DNA from: VAXT01 sp038040395
GTDB taxonomy: Bacteria > Actinomycetota > Thermoleophilia > Gaiellales > Gaiellaceae
Direction: 5' to 3'
DNA length: 17,970 nucleotides
Assembly (NCBI GenBank): GCA_038040395.1
Contig: JBBPIJ010000026.1
Coordinates: 1 to 17,970, forward strand
The first letter of the stretch is position 1. Each line of letters begins with the position of its first letter. Below are positions 13,386 through 17,970 of the stretch, one piece after another. Position numbers and translations under genes: made by a program. A model generated the notes under the pieces. That model saw only the letters and a list, made by a program, of their open reading frames with translations, did no database searches and had not been told where the DNA came from.

Positions 13386-13424
13386 GTCCGTGCCTGGCAC
13401 CAGACATGGCTCGAGAAAGCAGGC

Positions 13425-13441
13425 TTTACCGAGGTTTTCCC
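13425..13441 (+). promoter_or_regulatory. Candidate OmpR-type regulator box upstream of the first small exported gene
   Basis: TTTACC (13425-13430) and TTTCCC (13436-13441) form a direct repeat with an 11-bp period, 80 bp before the ATG at 13521. A closely similar box, starting with the same GCTTTACC, lies before the second small gene (16065-16081). OmpR/PhoB-family regulators bind such 10-11 bp direct repeats, and the linked regulator belongs to that family. Confidence 0.4.
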
Positions 13442-13520
13442 TTCCCCTAGCCCGCGCTTGCAGAGCCGTCGGGAACTCTGGGAGCAGGCATTCAACGCAC
13501 CACGGAAGGAAGTGAGTCAC

Positions 13521-13886
13521 ATGATCAAGGCGGGAATTCTCATCAGCGCAGTCCTGCTCTTCGCAGGTGTCGCTGCTGCCGGCTCCCTGACGAGAGGCGG
13601 AAGCAGCAACAGACCAACGCTCGACACGCCGACGCTCTCGACCTCGACGGGCGCCGAGCGCCGGCAAGAAGACCGCGCGGATCGAGGTGAGGCCGAGGAC
13701 CTCAGCGGCCCCTGCGACGAAGCCGAGCACGCGAACGATCCGCGCTGCACCGGCGCCGCGGGCCGGCCTCGCGCCGACGACGGCGATCACCGCAACCGCG
13801 GGCCCGGAAACGGCCGCGACGACGACAGGTCGGGCCACCGCGGAGGCAACTCCGGGCCGGGCGGCGGAGGCGGGGACGACGACTAG
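13521..13886 (+). CDS. Small exported low-complexity protein with CX11C motif and DDD tail
   Basis: A 121-aa protein, not assigned to a known family. Residues 1-21 are a signal peptide or membrane anchor (MIKAGILISAVLLFAGVAAAG). The mature part is disordered and rich in Gly, Arg, Asp and His: a T/S linker, a charged stretch, a compact SGPCDEAEHANDPRCTG motif with its only two Cys (11 residues between them), then HRNRGPGNGRDDDRSGHRGG and a GGGGGDDD end. The ATG at 13521 is chosen for its RBS (GGAAGGAAGTGAG) and because the hydrophobic start follows at once. It stands directly before the two-component pair and shares its tail with the protein at 16126. It might be the sensed ligand, a metal-binding surface protein or a regulated target; this is inference. 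Confidence 0.75.
   Translation: MIKAGILISAVLLFAGVAAAGSLTRGGSSNRPTLDTPTLSTSTGAERRQEDRADRGEAEDLSGPCDEAEHANDPRCTGAAGRPRADDGDHRNRGPGNGRDDDRSGHRGGNSGPGGGGGDDD
13869..13886 (+). repeat. 18-bp direct repeat, copy 1 (3' end of small gene)
   Basis: Differs at 1 of 18 positions from 16429-16446. Both copies are the last codons (GG-DDD-stop) of the two small exported genes that bracket the regulator and kinase. Confidence 0.6.
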
Positions 13887-13935
13887 AGGCTCCTCCTCTC
13901 CACTCCCATGCTCGTCGCCCAGCCGACGAGCGCAC

Positions 13936-13965
13936 GAAGCGGCCCCGTCCCCTCGGGGCCGCTTC
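13936..13965 (+). terminator. Strong hairpin between small exported gene and response regulator
   Basis: A perfect 12-bp stem (GAAGCGGCCCCG and its complement) with a 6-nt loop lies 50 bp after the small gene stop. There is no T-run, but strong GC hairpins without T-runs can serve as terminators in actinobacteria. It ends 35 nt before the preferred regulator start, so it may instead attenuate readthrough into the two-component genes. Confidence 0.6.
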
Positions 13966-13987
13966 ACCCATGACAGGGCGCAATCGG

Positions 13988-13993
13988 CAAAAT
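13988..13993 (+). promoter_or_regulatory. Weak candidate -10 for the two-component operon
   Basis: CAAAAT (4/6 to TATAAT) ends 6 nt before the ATG at 14000, which has no Shine-Dalgarno. It would give a leaderless transcript starting after the hairpin. No -35 is visible. Confidence 0.25.
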
Positions 13994-13999
13994 CCCGAC

Positions 14000-14701
14000 A
14001 TGCAGCGTAAGCGCACCATCCTGCTCGTCGAAGACGAGCCCTCGATCACCGAGCCGCTCGCCGAGTCGCTCGAGCGCGAGGGCTTCGACACGAACGTCGC
14101 AGCCACTGCGGCCGAGGCGCTCGAGCTCGCCGCGCGCATCGAGCCCGATCTCGTCCTCCTGGACGTCATGCTCCCGGACGGGTCCGGTTTCGACGTCTGC
14201 CGCGAGCTGCGCCAGCGCTCCCAGGTGCCGATCATCATGCTCACGGCCCGCGGCGAGGAAGCCGACCGCGTCGTGGGACTCGAGCTCGGAGCCGACGACT
14301 ACGTCGTCAAGCCGTTCAGCGCCCGCGAGGTGGCCGCGCGAATCCGGGCCGTCCTGCGCCGCGTCGACACGCCCACCCAGCCCGACGAGAAGCCGATCGC
14401 GGTCGGCGAGGTCCGCCTCGACCCGGCCAGGCGCGAGGTCACGAAGGACGGCGAGGTGCTCGAGCTCAGCCGCAAGGAGTTCGAGCTGCTTCAGCTGCTG
14501 ATGAGGAGCGCGGGGTCGGTGGTCACGCGCGAGCGCGCGATCGACGAGGTCTGGGACACGAACTGGTTCGGCTCGACCAAGACGCTCGACGTCCACGTGA
14601 GCGGTCTGCGCCGCAAGCTGGGCGACGACTCGAACGAGCCCCGGTTCCTGCACACAGTCCGCGGCGTCGGCTTCCGCTTCTCCTCGCCCGAAGAGCTGTG
14701 A
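14000..14701 (+). CDS. OmpR/PhoB-type response regulator
   Basis: A 233-aa DNA-binding response regulator. The receiver domain (5-120) has E11 and D12, the phosphoacceptor D55 in LVLLDVMLPDGSG, T82 in IIMLTARGE and K104 in DDYVVKPFS. The winged-helix effector domain (about 133-229) has LSRKEFELLQLLM, GSVVTRERAIDEVW, the recognition helix in TLDVHVSGLRRKLG and the RGVGFRF wing. An in-frame ATG at 13970 is possible but begins 5 nt after the strong hairpin, so 14000 (MQRKRTILLVEDEPS) is preferred. It overlaps the kinase gene by 4 bp (GTGA), so both are made from one mRNA. Likely targets include the TTTACC boxes before the flanking small genes; this is an inference from spacing. Confidence 0.95.
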   Translation: MQRKRTILLVEDEPSITEPLAESLEREGFDTNVAATAAEALELAARIEPDLVLLDVMLPDGSGFDVCRELRQRSQVPIIMLTARGEEADRVVGLELGADDYVVKPFSAREVAARIRAVLRRVDTPTQPDEKPIAVGEVRLDPARREVTKDGEVLELSRKEFELLQLLMRSAGSVVTRERAIDEVWDTNWFGSTKTLDVHVSGLRRKLGDDSNEPRFLHTVRGVGFRFSSPEEL

Positions 14702-16101
14702 GCCTCAGGCTCAGGCTGCTCGCCGGCTTCGCGTACGGGTTCATCCTCATCCTCGTGGCGCTCGAAGTGCCTCTTGCGCTGAATCTCGCCCGTCGAGTGA
14801 ATGCCGAGGTAAAAAACGACGCGGCCGGCCAGGCGCACATCGTCGCGGCCCAGGCGTCGGGCTCGATGGACGACCGGGTTCAGCTGCGCACCCTCGCCGG
14901 GCGGGCCGCTTCCGAGCTCGGCGCCCGCGTGATCATCGTCGACGCCACGGGGCTCCTGCGAGCCGATTCCGCAAACCGTTCGGTTCGCTCGTACGCAAGT
15001 CGGCCCGAGATCCGGACGGCGCTCGCCGGGAGGACCGACCAGCGCAAGCGTCACAGCACCACGCTCGGCGAGGAGCTACTGCTCACGACTGTTCCCGTGA
15101 CGAGCGGCGGGCGGACGTTGGGCGCGGTCCGCGTAACCCAGAGCGTCGCCGCGGTCAACGACCGCGTGCGGCGCAGCGTGCTGGCGTTGGCTGCGATCGG
15201 CGGCGCTGCGCTCGTGCTCGGCCTCGTGCTGGCCTGGTTCCTCGCCGACTCGTTGTCGCGGCCGCTGCGGAAGCTCGCTCGAACCGCGCGGCGGGTCGAG
15301 GAAGGCGACCTCGATGCGCGCGCCGCGATGACAGGCCCGAGCGAGCAGCGCGAGGTGGCGCTCGCCTTCAACGACATGACCGAGCGGCTGAGCACCGTCC
15401 TCGCTGCGCAGCGCGAGTTCGTCGCCAACGCCTCGCACCAGCTGCGGACGCCGCTCACGGGTCTCCGCCTGCGCCTCGAGTCGGCTGCCGCGAAGGCCGG
15501 AAGCCCGGAGCTCGAACGCGAGCTGGCCGCGGCCGAGCAGGAAGTCGAGCGCCTCGCGCGCCTGCTGAACACGCTCCTCATGCTGGCCAGGGAGGGACAG
15601 GCCGCGGCTGCCGGGCGACTCGTCTCGCTCGGCCTCGCCTCGAAGCACGCCCACGAGCGCTGGGAAGCCCGTTCGGCACAGCGGCGCCAGCATCTAAAGC
15701 TCGTCCACGGCGAGGACGTCGTCGCGCATGCCTCCGAGGAGGACCTGGCGATCGTCCTCGACAACCTGATCGAGAACGCCCTCCACTACTCGCCCGAGGA
15801 CGCGGAGGTCACGATCGAGTTCGGCCGCGACGGCGATGAGGCGTATCTGGCCGTGCTGGACGAGGGACCGGGCCTGACCGAGGGCGAGGAAGAGGCCCTG
15901 TTCGAGCGCTTCGCGCGCGGGAGCGCGAGCCGAGGTGCTTCCGGAACCGGGCTCGGGCTCGCAATCGTGCAGACGCTCGCACAACGCTGGGGCGGCCGCG
16001 CCTCGCTCCGGAACCGGCCCGGGGGTGGCGCGCGCGCCGAGCTCCGCCTGCCTGCGACCGCAGCTTTACCAACGCTTAACCCTGAGCTGGACGAGGCTTG
16101 A
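14698..16101 (+). CDS. Sensor histidine kinase, HAMP type
   Basis: A 467-aa membrane kinase and partner of the preceding regulator. TM1 is at about 8-30; a 130-residue extracytoplasmic sensor region (31-160) follows; TM2 is at about 161-184, with HAMP at about 185-238. The DHp helix contains FVANASHQLRTPL (241-253, His247). The catalytic domain has the N box DNLIENALHYS (355-365), the G1 box DEGPGL (388-393), the F box FERFARG (402-408) and the G2 box GTGLGLAIV (416-424). All catalytic residues are present. The sensor region resembles no ligand domain I can name (perhaps a short PAS/sCache-like fold: VIIVDATGLLRADS). The GTG start overlaps the regulator's stop. The end of the gene contains the candidate box (16065-16081) for the next small gene. 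Confidence 0.94.
   Translation: MSLRLRLLAGFAYGFILILVALEVPLALNLARRVNAEVKNDAAGQAHIVAAQASGSMDDRVQLRTLAGRAASELGARVIIVDATGLLRADSANRSVRSYASRPEIRTALAGRTDQRKRHSTTLGEELLLTTVPVTSGGRTLGAVRVTQSVAAVNDRVRRSVLALAAIGGAALVLGLVLAWFLADSLSRPLRKLARTARRVEEGDLDARAAMTGPSEQREVALAFNDMTERLSTVLAAQREFVANASHQLRTPLTGLRLRLESAAAKAGSPELERELAAAEQEVERLARLLNTLLMLAREGQAAAAGRLVSLGLASKHAHERWEARSAQRRQHLKLVHGEDVVAHASEEDLAIVLDNLIENALHYSPEDAEVTIEFGRDGDEAYLAVLDEGPGLTEGEEEALFERFARGSASRGASGTGLGLAIVQTLAQRWGGRASLRNRPGGGARAELRLPATAALPTLNPELDEA
16065..16081 (+). promoter_or_regulatory. Candidate OmpR-type regulator box upstream of the second small exported gene
   Basis: TTTACC (16065-16070) and TTAACC (16076-16081) are direct repeats with an 11-bp period, ending 44 bp before the ATG at 16126, within the last codons of the kinase gene. 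The extended GCTTTACC is identical to the box before the first small gene. Confidence 0.45.
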
Positions 16102-16112
16102 GCCCCGGTTCG

Positions 16113-16118
16113 TAGACT
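16113..16118 (+). promoter_or_regulatory. Candidate -10 of the second small exported gene (leaderless)
   Basis: TAGACT ends 7 nt before the ATG at 16126. There is no SD and no good -35, which fits an activator-dependent leaderless promoter with the regulator bound at the box just upstream. Confidence 0.4.
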
Positions 16119-16125
16119 GAAACCG

Positions 16126-16446
16126 ATGCGATCGGCGCTTACCCTCCTCACCATCGCTGTCGTCGGGCTCTTCGGAGCCACGTCGATCGGTTACGCGTCG
16201 TACCTCGTCTCGCGCGACTCGGTCGGGCTACCCGTGACGAAGCTCAAGCTCTCGCCGAACCAGCTCGCGCCGGCCACCACGAAGCGCAAGGCCGCGAAGC
16301 CGAAGGCGACGACGACTTCGACGACGACACGCACGTCGGCGAGGACGACCACCGACGACCATGGTGATGACCGCGGCGGCCGCTCGCCGAACTCCGGCAA
16401 GGGCTCAGGCTCGAGCGGCTCCGGCCACGGCGGCGACGACGACTAG
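16126..16446 (+). CDS. Small exported Thr/Gly-rich protein with DDD tail
   Basis: A 106-aa protein, family not recognised. Residues 1-28 are a hydrophobic export signal or anchor (LTLLTIAVVGLFGATSIGYA). A short ordered-looking segment, SVGLPVTKLKLSPNQLAP, follows, then a Lys/Thr linker (KAAKPKATTTSTTTRTSA) and a low-complexity DDHGDDRGGRSPNSGKGSGS tail ending GHGGDDD. It has no Cys. It resembles the protein at 13521 in architecture and in the last residues, though the N-terminal halves differ. It lies 24 bp after the kinase gene. It could be a surface protein under the control of the two-component pair, a signal modulator or a metal-binding peptide. It is convergent with the broken gene at 16443-16894, and their stops overlap in a CTAG. 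Confidence 0.75.
   Translation: MRSALTLLTIAVVGLFGATSIGYASYLVSRDSVGLPVTKLKLSPNQLAPATTKRKAAKPKATTTSTTTRTSARTTTDDHGDDRGGRSPNSGKGSGSSGSGHGGDDD
16429..16446 (+). repeat. 18-bp direct repeat, copy 2 (3' end of small gene)
   Basis: 17/18 identical to 13869-13886. The two copies lie 2.56 kb apart and bracket the regulator and kinase. Confidence 0.6.
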
Positions 16447-16894
16447 CCCAGCTTAGGGACTACGTCATCGAGGGCGGGTTCGTAGCGCATTAAGGCTGTT
16501 GGCCTTGGGTCTCCGCCCTCCACGCAAACAGCGACGGATCTACCGAGTGTGCGCCCGATCGCACTAATGAATTCACAGACGACGTCGACATGCGTCTGGG
16601 CGACAAGTTCGCGGGGGTCGAGGTCGAACTCGATCTCGCCAGGGTAGAAGAAGTGGCAATTGATCCGGACCCCGTCCGGAGCGTGGATCTGCCACAAACA
16701 TGCGGCCCCTTGCGTGCGGGCAAAGACCTCGCGGACATCGGAGGGCATGGGGGCTGGCTTTCCATCCTCGGAGTACGAAGACGGCCATGCGAGAGCTCGC
16801 ACAGCCTCGATTGTTTGTTGCCAGTTCTCAACGGTGGTGTGGAAGAGACATATACGTCCAGAAGCGCGCCCTCGTCTCCTCGCAAGTGCTTCAT
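16443..16894 (-). pseudogene. Frameshifted gene of unknown function
   Basis: The ATG at 16894, preceded by GAGTGAG, begins MKHLRGDEGALLDVYVSSTPP. The sense then moves to another frame, which reads TVENWQQTIEAVRALAWPSS and continues through GEIEFDLDPRELV to VPKLG and a TAG at 16443. The switch lies around 16829-16847 and needs a -1 shift (or a 1-nt deletion). No slippery heptamer is visible, so it is more likely a mutation or a sequencing error than programmed. Joined, the product would be about 150 aa, globular and acidic, with FFYPGEIEFDLDPRE as its most distinctive stretch. I do not recognise the family. Some codons (CAA, ACA, ATT) are unlike the GC-biased neighbours, hinting at transfer. 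A shorter intact product from GTG 16802 (119 aa) is the alternative. Confidence 0.6.
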
Positions 16895-16926
16895 AATCTC
16901 ACTCAGACTTGGGCGCGGCACAAGTC

Positions 16927-17433
16927 TCAGAGCTTGTCCCTGAGCTCCGAGAGCGCGGCCCAGCGCGAGTCGGGCTCGCTGTCTTCGTGCACGTGTGGCT
17001 CGACGTTCAGGTCGCGGCCGCAGACCGGGCACAGCCCGGCGCAGTCGGGCCTGCAGAGGATCTTGTCCGGCAACTCGAGGACGAGTGCGTCCCGCGCCCA
17101 CGACGAGAGATCGAGTTGATCGTTTTCGAGATAGGGAGTCCGGAGCTCGTCCGAGTCCGGGTTCGTGGCCTGATACTCGCGCGCAGCGATGTCCACGTCG
17201 ACGACCGCATCGGCCAGACAGCGGTAGCAAGGGCCGTGCAGCCGGCTCTGGAAGCTCAGCTCGAAAACCGTGCCGGTGGTGGCCTTGCTGACGGCGAGCT
17301 CGGCCGGAACCTTCTCGGGCACCGGCAGGTAGCGCTGGCCGCCGAGCCAGATCGGCTCGAGCGCGACCTCTTGCTCGTCCCGCTGCTCCTCGCCCGGCCT
17401 CAGCCGGATTGATCGCAGGCTGAAGCTGGTCAT
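16927..17433 (-). CDS. DUF177 / YceD family protein
   Basis: A 168-aa YceD-type protein (DUF177), a family found almost always next to rpmF and linked to 23S rRNA accumulation or ribosome assembly. Visible features are the N-terminal beta-rich half (FSLRSIRLRPGEEQ, LGGQRYLPVPEKV), the GPCYRCL knuckle (72nd residue region), DLSSWARDALVLELPDKILCRPDCAGLCPVCGRDLN near the C-terminus (five Cys, probably zinc-binding) and a final SRWAALSELRDKL. TACTCT (17446 to 17441) ends 7 nt before the ATG, so it may be leaderless. Its usual partner rpmF is 3.6 kb downstream. A 29-bp gap separates it from the coiled-coil gene upstream. Confidence 0.92.
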   Translation of the reverse strand: MTSFSLRSIRLRPGEEQRDEQEVALEPIWLGGQRYLPVPEKVPAELAVSKATTGTVFELSFQSRLHGPCYRCLADAVVDVDIAAREYQATNPDSDELRTPYLENDQLDLSSWARDALVLELPDKILCRPDCAGLCPVCGRDLNVEPHVHEDSEPDSRWAALSELRDKL

Positions 17434-17440
17434 GCGAGCC

Positions 17441-17446
17441 AGAGTA
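17441..17446 (-). promoter_or_regulatory. Candidate -10 for DUF177 (leaderless start)
   Basis: TACTCT on the minus strand lies 7 nt before the ATG at 17433, with no Shine-Dalgarno between. No -35 was identified. Confidence 0.35.
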
Positions 17447-17462
17447 GCGCGTGGGGTCGAGG

Positions 17463-17969
17463 CTAGTAGGGAGGCTCTTCGTTGTCGGAGCCCGGGGCGC
17501 CGACACCGGCGACCACGGTCTCCTGCGAGCGCTCGTGCAACCGCTCGCGGCCTCGCTTGACCGCGCCGAGGAACTTCTCGAGGTTGACCTCAAGAGTTGA
17601 CAAAATCGAGTCGGCCCAGTCCTCCATCTCGAGCCTGGTCTCCCGTGCCTGGCGCCGGGCGTCCTCGAGGATGTCCTGTGCCTGGCGCTCGGCGAGCTTG
17701 ACGATCTCGGTCTGAGACGCTTCGCGGGTCGCCTGCTCACGAGCCTCTCCGAGCAGCCGATCGCACTCGCGCTTCGCCTCCGCGAGCATCTCCTGGCGTT
17801 CCTTGACGATCCAGCGCGCCTGCTTGATCTCTTCGGGGATCGTGGCGCGCATCTGGTCGAGGATCTCGTAGATCTCCTCGCGGTCGATCCGGACCTGGTC
17901 GGTCAGAGGGACGGCCTTCGCGTTGTGGACCAGGTCGTCGAGCTTGTCGATGAGTACTAGGACGTCCAT
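17463..17969 (-). CDS. DivIVA-like coiled-coil protein
   Basis: A 168-aa protein starting at an ATG one base from the window edge. It opens with MDVLVLIDKLDDLVHNAKAV, then VRIDREEIYEILDQMRATIP, followed by a long Glu/Arg/Ala-rich coiled coil (about 45-150: KQARWIVKERQEMLAEAKRE and onwards) and a disordered acidic end. The layout matches small actinobacterial proteins annotated as DivIVA-domain or 'cell division initiation' proteins, located near DUF177/rpmF. A role at the membrane in cell-envelope growth or division is plausible but unproven. The GYxxxEVD motif of true DivIVA is not seen, so it is only DivIVA-like. Confidence 0.75.
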   Translation of the reverse strand: MDVLVLIDKLDDLVHNAKAVPLTDQVRIDREEIYEILDQMRATIPEEIKQARWIVKERQEMLAEAKRECDRLLGEAREQATREASQTEIVKLAERQAQDILEDARRQARETRLEMEDWADSILSTLEVNLEKFLGAVKRGRERLHERSQETVVAGVGAPGSDNEEPPY

Positions 17970-17970
17970 A

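Noticed and set aside
13386..13405. GCCAGG...CCTGGC inverted repeat in the rpmF / small-gene gap
   Set aside because: Only short arms with a loose loop; it could be an operator but occurs easily by chance at this GC content.
13470..13500. GGGAACTC, resembling an ECF-sigma -35, upstream of the first small gene
   Set aside because: No convincing matching -10 (CGTC/CGTT type) at 16-17 bp; left out of the feature list.
16829..16847. Programmed -1 frameshifting in the broken gene
   Set aside because: No X-XXY-YYZ slippery heptamer and no clear downstream stem were seen; mutation or sequencing error is simpler.
16490..17740. 416-codon minus-strand frame across DUF177
   Set aside because: Mostly a shadow of DUF177 and the coiled-coil gene. 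Only its internal stretch from ATG 16894 is kept, as the 5' part of the frameshifted gene.

Overview
The window looks like chromosomal DNA from a high-GC actinobacterium. I place it tentatively in the class Thermoleophilia (Gaiella or Solirubrobacter type), from the overall GC-rich coding bias, the order of the housekeeping genes and the general look of the proteins. No database search was run.

Backbone: on the minus strand, from high to low coordinates, lies a dispersed version of the conserved cluster: a DivIVA-like coiled-coil protein, DUF177/YceD, rpmF, plsX, acpP, rnc, smc, ftsY, ffh and rpsP (cut by the window edge). These genes make ribosomal proteins L32 and S16, start phospholipid and fatty-acid synthesis (PlsX, ACP), process dsRNA (RNase III), organise the chromosome (Smc) and target membrane proteins (Ffh and its receptor FtsY).

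Accessory DNA breaks this backbone at several points. (1) 1529-5280, plus strand: a 1057-aa zinc-ribbon/nucleotidyl-cyclase/ATPase/TPR protein, a 64-aa dodecin-like protein, a possible 47-aa proline-rich peptide and a dodecin. (2) 5336-5966: a MazEF/PemIK-type toxin-antitoxin pair with a perfect palindromic operator, sitting between a vestige of an ftsY 3' end and the intact ftsY 3' end. (3) 6943-7287: a MmcQ/YjbR-family gene divergent from ftsY and convergent with smc. (4) 9809-11185: a secreted collagen-like protein with seven 50-residue repeats, between smc and rnc. (5) 13425-16894: between rpmF and DUF177, an OmpR-type response regulator and histidine kinase flanked by two small exported low-complexity proteins that share the same C-terminal tail, plus a frameshifted unknown gene.

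The most interesting points are: the four-gene 'small exported protein - regulator - kinase - small exported protein' unit, with similar TTTACC-type direct repeats upstream of both small genes; the TA cassette that seems to have entered at the end of ftsY; a very short Smc with a reduced hinge; an RNase III without an ATG/GTG/TTG start and with Ala at a catalytic Asp position; a cyclase lacking the transition-state Asn; and repeated -10-like hexamers only 6-8 nt from start codons, suggesting many leaderless mRNAs. No tRNA, rRNA, CRISPR array or transposase gene was recognised.
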